Source of the DNA: CAZXIY01 sp964640935
GTDB lineage: Archaea > Thermoplasmatota > Thermoplasmata > Methanomassiliicoccales > Methanomethylophilaceae
DNA length: 23,907 nt
Assembly: GCA_964640935.1 (NCBI GenBank)
Contig: CAZXIY010000012.1
Location: 1-23,907, forward strand
Direction of reading: 5' to 3'
In this document: piece by piece, positions 1 to 8,539 of the stretch
How positions within the stretch are numbered: the first letter of the stretch is position 1
Layout: each line of letters starts with the position of its first letter
The notes under the pieces: generated by a model
Seen by the model: the letters and a program-made list of their open reading frames with translations, nothing else
Databases searched by the model: none
Told to the model about the DNA's origin: nothing
Translations under genes and position numbers: made by a program

Positions 1-1500
<1,500 letters not shown>

Positions 1501-1671
1501 TGACGTCGCTGGGGTGTGGTCTAGCAGTTAAACAGGTTGCGTGTGAAAAATTATCTCATCCTCTGGAAACACCTTATTCTTGAATTTCTCTTATTCCATT
1601 CATTATGATTTCAGACTGGCCGTTCTTTCTGAACAAATAGGTTATATAGGATTGTACTGTAGCATTTCTCG
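1501..1671. other. Intergenic region after the 23S rRNA
   Basis: This 171-base stretch contains neither a 5S rRNA nor a tRNA that I can recognise. A pyrimidine- and T-rich section around 1568-1600 could serve as the rRNA termination zone, because archaeal termination often uses T-rich tracts, but no strong hairpin precedes it. The last 35 bases carry the promoter of the next gene. Confidence 0.5.
1642..1649 (+). promoter_or_regulatory. TATA box for the MBL-sua5-map operon
   Basis: TTATATAG lies 23 to 30 bases before the ATG at 1672. Archaeal transcription starts about 25 bases after the TATA box, so the start would fall at or just before the ATG. That gives a leaderless mRNA, and no Shine-Dalgarno sequence is present. 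Confidence 0.6.
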
Positions 1672-2322
1672 ATGACCATAAAGCAGATCGATCCTGTCGT
1701 TCTCTTCGACTCCAACATCTATCTTGTGACCGGAGCCGACAAGACAGCATTGATCGACACCGGTACCGGTTTCAACGCCGATCCGCTGATCTCATCCATA
1801 AGATCCGAGCTTAACGGCCGGCATCTTGATTATATCATCCTCACACATCGCCACTACGATCACGTGGGCGGTCTCGGAAGGATGATAAGGGAATTCTCCC
1901 CCGAGAAGGTATTCGCCGGAGCGAAGGATGCCGAGCCGCTCAGAAGCGGAGATTCGGAATCCACTCTCGGTACCAAGTTTGGCGGTAAGATCGAACCCAT
2001 GGATGTGGTCGATCTCAGGGAGGGGGAGATCCTTGATCTGGGGGGTCACAGGCTCGTTGTCATAGAGACCCCCGGACATACGATCGGGAGCATTTGTCTT
2101 TTCGACGAGACCACTGGTTCGTTATTCTCCGGGGATACTGTCTTCGTAGGCGGGGTCGGGAATACTGTCCATCCCACAGGGTCATCGGAAATGCTTCTGC
2201 GTTCTCTCGAGAGGCTTTCCAACATAGACTGCATGGGACTTTATCCCGGGCACGGCCCCTCTGTTGACAGAGGCGGAAGAGAACAGATCGAAAAAGGACT
2301 TCGTATGATGATGGGGAATTGA
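1672..2322 (+). CDS. Metallo-beta-lactamase-fold hydrolase
   Basis: This 216-residue protein has the full metal-binding set of the metallo-beta-lactamase fold. The signature THRHYDH gives H59, H61, D63 and H64, followed by H136 in TPGHT, D155 in FSGD and H194 in PGHG. These residues normally hold two zinc or iron ions at a hydrolytic site. The length and the simple single-domain layout resemble glyoxalase II-like and other small thioester or lactone hydrolases. No signal peptide is visible, so it is probably cytoplasmic. The substrate cannot be told from sequence. The start is fixed by a TATA box that implies a leaderless transcript. It is the first gene of an operon, and the sua5 ATG follows one base after its TGA. 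Confidence 0.88.
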   Translation: MTIKQIDPVVLFDSNIYLVTGADKTALIDTGTGFNADPLISSIRSELNGRHLDYIILTHRHYDHVGGLGRMIREFSPEKVFAGAKDAEPLRSGDSESTLGTKFGGKIEPMDVVDLREGEILDLGGHRLVVIETPGHTIGSICLFDETTGSLFSGDTVFVGGVGNTVHPTGSSEMLLRSLERLSNIDCMGLYPGHGPSVDRGGREQIEKGLRMMMGN

Positions 2323-2323
2323 A

Positions 2324-2956
2324 ATGAGGGTATTGAAGTGTGATAACAAGATCGACGCCGCTACGCTTGACAACATTATGCATGCTGTCGAGGATATCGG
2401 CAACGGGGATCTTGTCGTTTATCCTACAGAGACTGTATATGGTATCGCTGCCGATGTTTTCAACCAGAAGGCGATAAAGAACCTTTACCTGGCTAAGAAC
2501 AGGCCGTTCGATATGCCGCTGTCGGTCGCTGTGGCCGACAAGGATATGGTCGAGAATATAGCCATTCTTACCCGCCCGGTAGAGAAGCTCATCGATGCGT
2601 TCCTTCCAGGACCGCTTACGATCATCACCAGGAAGGATCCCGGTGTTCCCGATATCGTGACTGCGATGTCGCAGAAGGTCGGCATACGCATCCCGGACAA
2701 CAAGGTTGCATTGGAACTTGCCAGGCGCGCCGGCCCTATAGTGGCCACATCCGCGAATCTCCATTCGCATCCGGATGCCGTCTCCATCGAAGCAGCCGTG
2801 GATGATTTCGGCGACAAGGTTAAGACATATCTCGACAGCGGCCCCTGTTCGCTCGGAAAGCCGTCGACCATCGTTTGGATTGCAGATGACAAAGTAGAGG
2901 TCATCCGTCAGGGTACAATTTCAAAGAAGCAGATAGAGGATGTTCTGAATGCTTAA
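2324..2956 (+). CDS. sua5: Sua5/YrdC-family L-threonylcarbamoyladenylate synthase
   Basis: The family makes L-threonylcarbamoyl-AMP from threonine, bicarbonate and ATP, the first step of the t6A modification at position 37 of ANN-decoding tRNAs. The 210 residues form one YrdC domain with the PTETVYG motif (34-40), the basic K58-x-R60 pair and TSAN at 142-145, all typical of the nucleotide and threonine site. The extra C-terminal domain of long Sua5 proteins is absent, so this is the short TsaC-like form. It overlaps the next gene, map, by 8 bases, which points to translational coupling. YciO-type homologues of uncertain role are the main alternative. Confidence 0.88.
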   Translation: MRVLKCDNKIDAATLDNIMHAVEDIGNGDLVVYPTETVYGIAADVFNQKAIKNLYLAKNRPFDMPLSVAVADKDMVENIAILTRPVEKLIDAFLPGPLTIITRKDPGVPDIVTAMSQKVGIRIPDNKVALELARRAGPIVATSANLHSHPDAVSIEAAVDDFGDKVKTYLDSGPCSLGKPSTIVWIADDKVEVIRQGTISKKQIEDVLNA

Positions 2957-3839
2957 ATCAGATGAATTGGAGAAGCTTCGCAAAGCGGGGAGGATCTCCG
3001 GCGAAGCGAGAGAGAAGGGGATGTCCATGGTCGCGGAGGGCGTGAAGCTCTTCGATGTGGCCGAGGAGGTCGAGGGTTACATCAGAGCTCACGGCTGCAA
3101 ACTTGCATTCCCTTGCAACATAAGTATCAACGAGATAGCGGCCCATTACACGCCGTCCCCCAATGACAAGACGATCTTCGATATCGGGGACGTTGTCAAG
3201 GTGGACTGCGGGGCTCAGTTAGACGGGTATGTGGGCGATACCGCCGGGACTGTCGAAGTAGGCACGCACAGGTATGCCGATCTCATCAACAGCTCCAAGA
3301 AGGCCCGCGACACGGTCATGGAGTTCATAGGAGAGGGGTGCCCGATCAATGAGATCGGCACAGCAGTCTCTATGTCCATCGAGGGGGACGGGTTCAAACC
3401 CATCAAGAACCTTACGGGACATCAGATAAAGGCCTACAACCTTCACGCCGGAGTCTCTATACCGAATTACGATGACGGCAACACCGATAAGCTGGAAGCC
3501 GGAATGATAATCGCTTGCGAGCCTTTCGCAACCAATGGCGAGGGGATGATCGTCTCCGGACGTCCGGGGAACATCTGCCGCATACTCAGGGAGCGTCCGT
3601 TGGCGGATCCCGAGCTCGAGGACTTCTTCAACTATCTGAAGGAGGAATTCTCATCCTTCCCGTTCTGCGCCAGGAGCTGCGACGACCCAAAGGCCGCGAT
3701 CAAGATCAACAAACTGATCCGTCACGGACTGGTATCCAGCTACGCTCTTCTTGTAGAGGCGAAGAAAGGCTGCGTATCGCAGGCCGAGCATACGGTCTAC
3801 ATAGGCGGAAAGAAAGGGGAGATAACGACTCTCCCCTGA
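2949..3839 (+). CDS. map: Methionine aminopeptidase, type II
   Basis: The enzyme removes the initiator methionine from new proteins in the cytoplasm. The 296-residue length fits archaeal type II MetAP. The five metal ligands are visible: D86 in VDCGAQ, D97 in GDTAG, H158 in TGHQI, E191 in CEPF and E280 in QAEHT. The catalytic histidine is H66 in NEIAAHYTP. The helical insert between about 205 and 260 that marks type II enzymes is present. The ATG at 2949 lies inside the end of sua5 and is preceded by GAGG at about 2935. The gene stops one base before the end of the oppositely oriented methyltransferase gene, so almost no space remains for a separate terminator. Confidence 0.96.
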   Translation: MLKSDELEKLRKAGRISGEAREKGMSMVAEGVKLFDVAEEVEGYIRAHGCKLAFPCNISINEIAAHYTPSPNDKTIFDIGDVVKVDCGAQLDGYVGDTAGTVEVGTHRYADLINSSKKARDTVMEFIGEGCPINEIGTAVSMSIEGDGFKPIKNLTGHQIKAYNLHAGVSIPNYDDGNTDKLEAGMIIACEPFATNGEGMIVSGRPGNICRILRERPLADPELEDFFNYLKEEFSSFPFCARSCDDPKAAIKINKLIRHGLVSSYALLVEAKKGCVSQAEHTVYIGGKKGEITTLP

Positions 3840-3840
3840 T

Positions 3841-4596
3841 TCACAGAGGTTTCGTTCCGACGTAGATGTTCACAGCTCCGAATGATTTGCTGTAGAATCT
3901 CGCGTCGGAGAAACCTGCTTCCCTGAATATCTTCACCATATCGTCGCCGTGGGGGAATCCCTCGAGGGACGATGTGAGCCAATCATAGGCGGGCTGTTTC
4001 CCGTCTATGGTCTTTCCTTTGTCGTAATGTCTCCCGTACCAGGGGACGATCTTGAAGACATAGATGTTGTATCCCCAAAGGAGCACCCTGTTCTTAGGTT
4101 TCGCGAGTTCCGCTACGACCACCTTGTGCCCCGGTTTCAATACCCTGTACATCTCGCCGACGGCCTTCGGTATGTCCGTGACGTTTCTGAGCATATATCC
4201 GGATGTCACCAGATCGAACGAATCGTTCTCGAAATCGAGTGCGAGAGCGTCCCCGACGCGGAAATCCACATCTTTCGGAAGTTTCAGATCGGCCATCTTC
4301 TTCTTGGCCATCTCCAGCATACCGGGCGTGATATCCACGCCGATGACGGTGCCGTCCGCTCCCGCCTTCTCTGCGGCCATGAAGGATATCTCCCCGGTGC
4401 CGCAGCCGACGTCGAGCACCTTCATACCGGAGATGTCCCCGGCCTTCTTGAACATGAATCTGTGCCAGCCCTTGACCATACCCATTGACATTATGCCGTT
4501 CATCTTGTCATAATATGGGGCGATCTCTTCGAACACGTCCTCGACGTATTCTTTCTTCCCTTCGAACTGGTTCCCTATGCTCTCCTTCTCGGTCAT
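3841..4596 (-). CDS. UbiE/MenG-like SAM-dependent C-methyltransferase
   Basis: This 251-residue class I SAM methyltransferase resembles the UbiE/MenG family that methylates the ring of prenylated quinone precursors. SAM-binding motif I is VLDVGCGTG (60-68), followed by GVDIT (86-90) and GDALALDFENDSFD (115-128). The N-terminal VFEEIAPYYDKMN (21-33) and the GYMLRNVTD stretch (133-141) are typical of UbiE. I chose the ATG at 4596 and not a more upstream in-frame ATG at 4743, because the longer version adds 49 arginine- and glutamine-rich residues and overlaps the upstream prenyltransferase by 142 bases. With this start, 5 bases separate the genes. The partner gene supports a role in making a prenylated redox carrier. 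The exact product is not known. Confidence 0.8.
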   Translation of the reverse strand: MTEKESIGNQFEGKKEYVEDVFEEIAPYYDKMNGIMSMGMVKGWHRFMFKKAGDISGMKVLDVGCGTGEISFMAAEKAGADGTVIGVDITPGMLEMAKKKMADLKLPKDVDFRVGDALALDFENDSFDLVTSGYMLRNVTDIPKAVGEMYRVLKPGHKVVVAELAKPKNRVLLWGYNIYVFKIVPWYGRHYDKGKTIDGKQPAYDWLTSSLEGFPHGDDMVKIFREAGFSDARFYSKSFGAVNIYVGTKPL

Positions 4597-4601
4597 CTTC
4601 G

Positions 4602-5504
4602 TCACAGCAGATAGTATCCGATGATATAACCTATTGCCAGGAGGGCCCCGAAGACCCAATTGAGCCTGAACATCAGCGGCACGAGCATGAACCCGCAGTG
4701 CTTGTCGTCCTTGGCCTTCCTGCTGTTCTGGATCAGCGGCCACCAGAGCACGAGTGAGACGAATACGAGCAACGCTGCATAAGGCAGGATGCCGAATACG
4801 ACCAACACTGCCGTTATGATGTACGGAAGGACGCTGTACGCTCTGTAAAGCATCATTCCGCGGTCGTAACCGACGATGACTGACAGGGTCCTTATGCCTG
4901 CGTCCCTGTCGGATACGAAGTCCCTGAGCTCGTTCCCGGAAAGGACCGCAGTTATCAGGAAGGCATTCGGCAGAGCGATCAGAAGTATCTCATAGGTAAG
5001 CGTTCCGGCCAATGCGTAATATGTCCCCAGCGGCATGAGTATGCCCATCATAACGAAGACGAGCGGCTGCCCCAATCCGTAATATTTGTATGCCGGGCCG
5101 ATGGTGTAGAATGCGGCACCGGCTATCCCCGCAAGGCCGAACCAGAGGATACCGAATCCTATGTGCCAGATCAATACCAGGCCGATGGCAGCAGTCACTG
5201 CCAGACAGCCCAATCCGGCATAGAGGACGCTCTTCGGTCTCAGCGTGCCGGTGACGAGCTCCGGGGATCTAGAATGATTGTCGGCGTTATCCAGACCGCT
5301 CTTGAAATCACCGTATGTGTTCAGAAGATTTGCGGCGGACTGCAGAAGGCATGCGCCGATCAGAATGAGTATGAGAATGAGCCAATCGCAGTATCCGTCA
5401 TGATATGCGACGACACCGCCGATCACCACCGGGACCACTGCTCCGTGCAGCGTCCACGGTCTGAAAGCATTGTACCATCCAGATTTTACCGGTTTCACTT
5501 CCAT
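4602..5504 (-). CDS. MenA-like UbiA-superfamily prenyltransferase
   Basis: This 300-residue integral membrane protein joins a polyprenyl diphosphate to an aromatic acceptor. The two aspartate-rich magnesium-diphosphate sites are NTYGDFKSGLD (62-72) and NELRDFVSD (191-199), and DAGIRTL follows the second. This resembles MenA, the DHNA prenyltransferase, more than DGGGP synthase of archaeal lipids. About eight or nine hydrophobic segments span the chain. It is the first gene of a two-gene operon with the UbiE-like methyltransferase. Candidate products are a menaquinone-type quinone, as Thermoplasma makes, or methanophenazine or a related carrier in a methanogen. Sequence alone does not decide this. 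Confidence 0.8.
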   Translation of the reverse strand: MEVKPVKSGWYNAFRPWTLHGAVVPVVIGGVVAYHDGYCDWLILILILIGACLLQSAANLLNTYGDFKSGLDNADNHSRSPELVTGTLRPKSVLYAGLGCLAVTAAIGLVLIWHIGFGILWFGLAGIAGAAFYTIGPAYKYYGLGQPLVFVMMGILMPLGTYYALAGTLTYEILLIALPNAFLITAVLSGNELRDFVSDRDAGIRTLSVIVGYDRGMMLYRAYSVLPYIITAVLVVFGILPYAALLVFVSLVLWWPLIQNSRKAKDDKHCGFMLVPLMFRLNWVFGALLAIGYIIGYYLL

Positions 5505-5533
5505 CTCAGTTCGTTCCGCAGATAGGGTACGTC

Positions 5534-5541
5534 CTATTAAT
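5534..5541 (-). promoter_or_regulatory. TATA box for the prenyltransferase-methyltransferase operon
   Basis: Read on the minus strand the element is ATTAATAG, 30 to 37 bases before the ATG at 5504. It allows only a very short 5' leader. A small inverted repeat, ATAGG/CCTAT at 5522-5526 and 5533-5537, lies between it and the expected transcription start. Confidence 0.45.
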
Positions 5542-5623
5542 CGAGTGCGTTCGGCTCTGACGAAGGGTCGCCGCCGGACACAAGTGCGTAGGATGAAATA
5601 AGACGGCGGACCTTCCCGTCTGC

Positions 5624-6595
5624 GTGAAGCTGAAGGATCTGTTAGGACGCAGCGCGTTCATGATGTCGTTGGCGCTGGTTGTAGCTCTGGCCCTCGGGCT
5701 TACGAATAACTTCCCGCAGATCGATGCAGGTATCCGCAGCAATGCGACGATACTCATCCTTGCCGTCATGATGACGGTCTCGCTCTCCAGGATATCATAC
5801 AAGGGTCTGAATCCACTGTCCGAGAAGAGATCGGTCATAAGGGCGATGTTCCTCGGTATAATCGTCGCGTCCGCGATACCGCTGATCGCCTCGTTCTTCT
5901 TTGCCGGCACTTCGTATCAGATCGGTCTCGTATTCATCGCGCTCACGCCTTTCGCCGCATCCGTCGTTCCTTTGTCGTATATCATGAAGGGCGACGTTGG
6001 CCATGCGACACGCGGGACGATCGCCGTCTATCTCGCATCCATATTATACATACCCGCAGTAGTCTGGCTCATACTCCAGACCCAGGTACCTATCGATCAG
6101 GTCGTCATCTCCGTCGTGGAGGTCATCGTCATTCCGATGATCGTTTCGCGTCTTCTCGTGAAAATCGAGATAGACCGCGGTACGATGTCGGTCTTCCTGA
6201 ACTTCTGCATATTCGCACTGGTGTTCCTCTCTGTGGGAGCTTCCGCGAACATGTTCTTCTCGGACGTCGGCCTCCTGGCGACGTTCATGGGGATCGCCTT
6301 CCTGAGGACGTTCGGTCTCGGTCTTTCGCTCGAGTATATTGAGCGCAAGGCAGGCATACCGTGGGACCAGAGGGTCACGGACGTTCTGATGACATCCTAT
6401 AAGAACAAGGGCATAGCGATAGCATTGGTCACCTCGGTCGTGACCGCCGCGGGCGGGAATCTCGGCTCGGCCCTGTTCCCGGTGACCGCATCCATAGTCG
6501 TTGAGATATGCTGGGTCATCTTCATAGATTCCGTTCTCTTCTCGCCGAAGAGGATGAAACGCGAACTCGACAGGACTGCATCGCCGTCCGATTGA
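5624..6595 (+). CDS. BASS (bile acid:sodium symporter)-family transporter
   Basis: This 323-residue protein has about nine or ten membrane segments, for example at 11-29, 40-55, 73-93, 99-119, 131-152, 157-176, 187-207, 214-234 and 285-305. TPFAASVVPLSYIMKGD (108-124) and TSYKNKGIAIAL (257-268) match the conserved crossover helices of the BASS/SBF fold, so sodium-coupled uptake of an organic anion is likely. Family members carry bile acids, pantothenate, pyruvate or other acids, and the substrate here is unknown. The reading frame starts with GTG at 5624. A weak AT-rich element, GAAATAAG at 5595-5602, is correctly spaced for a leaderless message. A later ATG at 5660 would remove residues before the first helix. 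It is divergent from the prenyltransferase operon. Confidence 0.75.
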   Translation: MKLKDLLGRSAFMMSLALVVALALGLTNNFPQIDAGIRSNATILILAVMMTVSLSRISYKGLNPLSEKRSVIRAMFLGIIVASAIPLIASFFFAGTSYQIGLVFIALTPFAASVVPLSYIMKGDVGHATRGTIAVYLASILYIPAVVWLILQTQVPIDQVVISVVEVIVIPMIVSRLLVKIEIDRGTMSVFLNFCIFALVFLSVGASANMFFSDVGLLATFMGIAFLRTFGLGLSLEYIERKAGIPWDQRVTDVLMTSYKNKGIAIALVTSVVTAAGGNLGSALFPVTASIVVEICWVIFIDSVLFSPKRMKRELDRTASPSD

Positions 6596-6640
6596 CGGCG
6601 GCCGCATGATCGCATACTGCCAAGAAGATCGCTCAATAGG

Positions 6641-6648
6641 TTTATTAC
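6641..6648 (+). promoter_or_regulatory. TATA box for tRNA-Leu
   Basis: TTTATTAC lies 28 to 35 bases before the mature 5' end of the tRNA. That spacing places transcription start a few bases before the gene, leaving a short 5' leader for RNase P. Confidence 0.5.
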
Positions 6649-6675
6649 CAATCCGCGTTTACGGATGTATCGACT

Positions 6676-6760
6676 GCCGAAGTTGCCAAGCCTGGTCAAA
6701 GGCGACAGACTCAAGATCTGTTCTCGCAGGAGTTCACCGGTTCGAATCCGGTCTTCGGCA
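6676..6760 (+). tRNA. tRNA-Leu (anticodon CAA)
   Basis: This 85-base class II tRNA folds completely. The acceptor stem GCCGAAG/CTTCGGC (6676-6682, 6753-6759) is followed by discriminator A at 6760. The D arm closes with GCC/GGC. The anticodon stem ACAGA/TCTGT holds loop CTCAAGA, giving anticodon CAA for UUG leucine codons. The variable arm is long, as in leucine tRNAs, and the T arm is ACCGG-TTCGAAT-CCGGT. CCA is not encoded and no intron is present. The A discriminator and long variable arm agree with leucine identity. Confidence 0.96.
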
Positions 6761-6809
6761 CTATTACTCTCTCTAATCGTGCGTATTATTACGTCCCCTT
6801 ATGCTAACC

Positions 6810-6816
6810 TTTAATA
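6810..6816 (+). promoter_or_regulatory. TATA box for the rps13-rps4-rps11-rpo3 operon
   Basis: TTTAATA lies about 145 bases before the rps13 ATG. Unlike the other promoters here it implies a long 5' leader, beginning near 6838. No better-placed AT-rich element occurs closer to the gene. Confidence 0.5.
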
Positions 6817-6837
6817 AGGAGAACAGAATCCTCGCCC

Positions 6838-6961
6838 TGCCGTAAACTCAGCGCACGTACGCGTGCGGTGTCTGAGAGCGCAGCACACGGCTCTTTTGTC
6901 GGAGCGCGTGAGGCATGTGCTTGGGTACTTCCCTTCGCGGGAACATTTACGGAGGAAGAAT
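6838..6961 (+). promoter_or_regulatory. Structured 5' leader of the ribosomal protein operon
   Basis: The leader can form three hairpins. The first pairs CTCAG (6847-6851) with CTGAG (6872-6876) around an inner perfect stem, CGCACG/CGTGCG (6852-6857, 6862-6867), with a TACG loop. The second pairs AGAGC (6875-6879) with GCTCT (6890-6894) and runs into a short T tract. It shares two bases with the first, so the two compete. The third is TTCCC/GGGAA (6929-6933, 6939-6943). The ribosome binding site GGAGG is at 6951-6955. A regulatory role is inferred from this layout and from feedback control of similar operons in bacteria. Confidence 0.45.
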
Positions 6962-7465
6962 ATGGCAGCTAAAAAAGGCAATGCAAAACCAGCTGAAGAT
7001 GAGAACTTCAACTTCATCGTCCGTATCGCGAACAGCGATATCGACGGTCAGAAGAGGACCGTCATCGGCATCCAGCAGATCAAGGGTGTCGGAAAGAGGG
7101 TCGCTCAGATAGTAGTTAAGAAAGCAGCCGTGGACCCCACGGTCAAGATCGGTTCCCTCCCGGACGACAAGGTCGCCGAGTTAGAGAAGCTTGTAACGAC
7201 CTACGTGGAGTACGCCCCCGAGTGGGCCATCAACAGGCAGCTCGATTACGAGACAGGCGCGGACATGCACCTTATCGGCAACGAGCTCGAGCTCACGCAG
7301 AAGGACGACATCAACAGAATGAAGATGATCCGCTGCTACCGCGGTGTCAGGCACGAGACGCACCACAAGGTCAGGGGTCAGAGAACAAGGTCCAACGGAA
7401 GAAAGGGTCTCACGATGGGAGTTTCTAAGAACAGGAACCAGCCCGCACCCGCAAAGACGCAATGA
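6962..7465 (+). CDS. rps13: 30S ribosomal protein S13 (uS13)
   Basis: This small-subunit head protein contacts P-site tRNA and the central intersubunit bridge. The 167-residue length and the archaeal/eukaryotic-type ending fit the family: HHKVRGQRTRSNGRKG near residues 138-153, followed by a short basic tail. The helix-two-turn-helix DNA/RNA-binding segment is seen in IGIQQIKGVGKRVAQIV at about 35-51. The frame stays open 33 codons upstream, but the ATG at 6962 has GGAGG 6 bases before it and begins the conserved protein, so that start is chosen. It is the first gene of the operon, and the rps4 ATG follows 10 bases after its stop. Confidence 0.97.
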   Translation: MAAKKGNAKPAEDENFNFIVRIANSDIDGQKRTVIGIQQIKGVGKRVAQIVVKKAAVDPTVKIGSLPDDKVAELEKLVTTYVEYAPEWAINRQLDYETGADMHLIGNELELTQKDDINRMKMIRCYRGVRHETHHKVRGQRTRSNGRKGLTMGVSKNRNQPAPAKTQ

Positions 7466-7475
7466 GGTGATTTGA

Positions 7476-8141
7476 ATGGGAGATCCAAAGTTTTCACGCA
7501 AGTCTTATGATACGCCTTCCCACCCGTGGCAGGGCGAGAGGATCAAAGCAGAGGTCGTCCTCGTCAACCAGTACGGCCTCAAGAACAAGACGGAGATCTG
7601 GAAAGCCCAGACCATCCTGAGGAACTTCAGGAGACAGTCCAGGGAGCTTCAGGCCCGTCTCAGAGGCGGAGAGGCGCAGGCCAAGGTCGAGACCGAGGCC
7701 CTTATCTCGAAGTGCGGACGCATGGGAGTCCTTCCCGTAGAGGGAGCGACGCTCAACGACATCCTTACGCTCAACGAGGAGAGCATCCTCTCGCGCAGGC
7801 TTCAGACCATCGTCTTCGAGAAAGGCATGGCAAGCACCATCGGCCAGGCGAGGCAGATGATCACGCACGGACATGTGTTCATGAACGGGCACCGCGTAAC
7901 GGTCCCCGGATACATCGTCACAAGGCTCGAGGAGTCGTCCGTCGAGTATGACCCCGCATCACCGTTCAACGACGAGATGCACCCGATGAGGATATCGGCA
8001 GAGCAGGCAGCGATCAACGCCCAGGCCAATGCGGCTAAAGAGGCGGAGGAAGCTGCGAAGAAGGCTGCCGAGGCCAAAGCGGACGCGGAAGCGGCCGGAA
8101 TGACGGTCGACGATGCCCAGACACAGGAGGGTGACCAGTAA
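7476..8141 (+). CDS. rps4: 30S ribosomal protein S4 (uS4) with an extended C-terminal tail
   Basis: S4 binds 16S rRNA early in small-subunit assembly. The core is typical of archaeal S4, with the S4 RNA-binding domain at about residues 106-155 (SILSRRL through GYIVTRL). From about residue 174 the protein continues in a tail of some 48 residues made mostly of alanine, glutamate, lysine and glutamine, ending in an acidic stretch. Archaeal S4 is usually about 180 residues, so the tail makes this one (221) longer than usual. The start has GAGGTGA at 7464-7470, which overlaps the rps13 stop. The TAA stop overlaps the rps11 ATG by one base. Confidence 0.96.
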   Translation: MGDPKFSRKSYDTPSHPWQGERIKAEVVLVNQYGLKNKTEIWKAQTILRNFRRQSRELQARLRGGEAQAKVETEALISKCGRMGVLPVEGATLNDILTLNEESILSRRLQTIVFEKGMASTIGQARQMITHGHVFMNGHRVTVPGYIVTRLEESSVEYDPASPFNDEMHPMRISAEQAAINAQANAAKEAEEAAKKAAEAKADAEAAGMTVDDAQTQEGDQ

Positions 8142-8527
8142 TGACAGCAAAATGGGGAATAGCCAACATCTACGCCAGTTACAACAACATCATGATCACG
8201 CTCACCGACATCACCGGAGCAGAGACGATCACCAAAGCCACAGGCGGAATGGTCGTGAAACAGGCAAAGGACGAGTCCTCGCCATATGCGGCACAGAAAG
8301 CGGCCGAGAAGGTCGCCGATGTCGCGAAGGAGAAAGAGTTCGTCGGTATCCACGTCAAAGTACGTGCACCCGGCGGCAACGGATCCACTTCGCCCGGTCC
8401 GGGCGCTCAGGCGGCCATCCGTGCTCTCGCAAGGGCCGGTCTTAAGATCGGACGCATCGAAGATGTCACTCCGGTGCCACATGACGGTACCAAAAAGAAG
8501 GGCGGACGCAGAGGGCGCAGGGTCTGA
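8141..8527 (+). CDS. rps11: 30S ribosomal protein S11 (uS11)
   Basis: This 128-residue protein of the small-subunit platform helps form the mRNA exit channel. Diagnostic segments are IANIYASYNNIMITLTDITG (7-26), PYAAQKAA (48-55), the VKVRAPGGNG loop (73-82), GPGAQAAIRALAR (86-98) and the basic tail GGRRGRRV. Length is normal. GGAGGGTGA at 8126-8134 inside the end of rps4 is a strong ribosome binding site, so translation is likely coupled across the one-base overlap. Confidence 0.98.
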   Translation: MTAKWGIANIYASYNNIMITLTDITGAETITKATGGMVVKQAKDESSPYAAQKAAEKVADVAKEKEFVGIHVKVRAPGGNGSTSPGPGAQAAIRALARAGLKIGRIEDVTPVPHDGTKKKGGRRGRRV

Positions 8528-8539
8528 GGAGGCCTGACG

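Noticed and set aside
1606..1636. Possible C/D-box small RNA (ATGATTT ... CTGA)
   Set aside because: The C-box match is poor and no C'/D' boxes or guide matches are evident.
1501..1671. Possible 5S rRNA or tRNA behind the 23S gene
   Set aside because: No 5S core or tRNA arms could be folded from this stretch by eye.
4597..4743. N-terminal extension of the UbiE-like methyltransferase to an upstream ATG
   Set aside because: It would lie inside the prenyltransferase gene and adds 49 low-complexity residues not expected in the family.
6863..6961. N-terminal extension of ribosomal protein S13
   Set aside because: The frame is open but covers the structured leader, while the ATG at 6962 has a ribosome binding site and begins the conserved protein.
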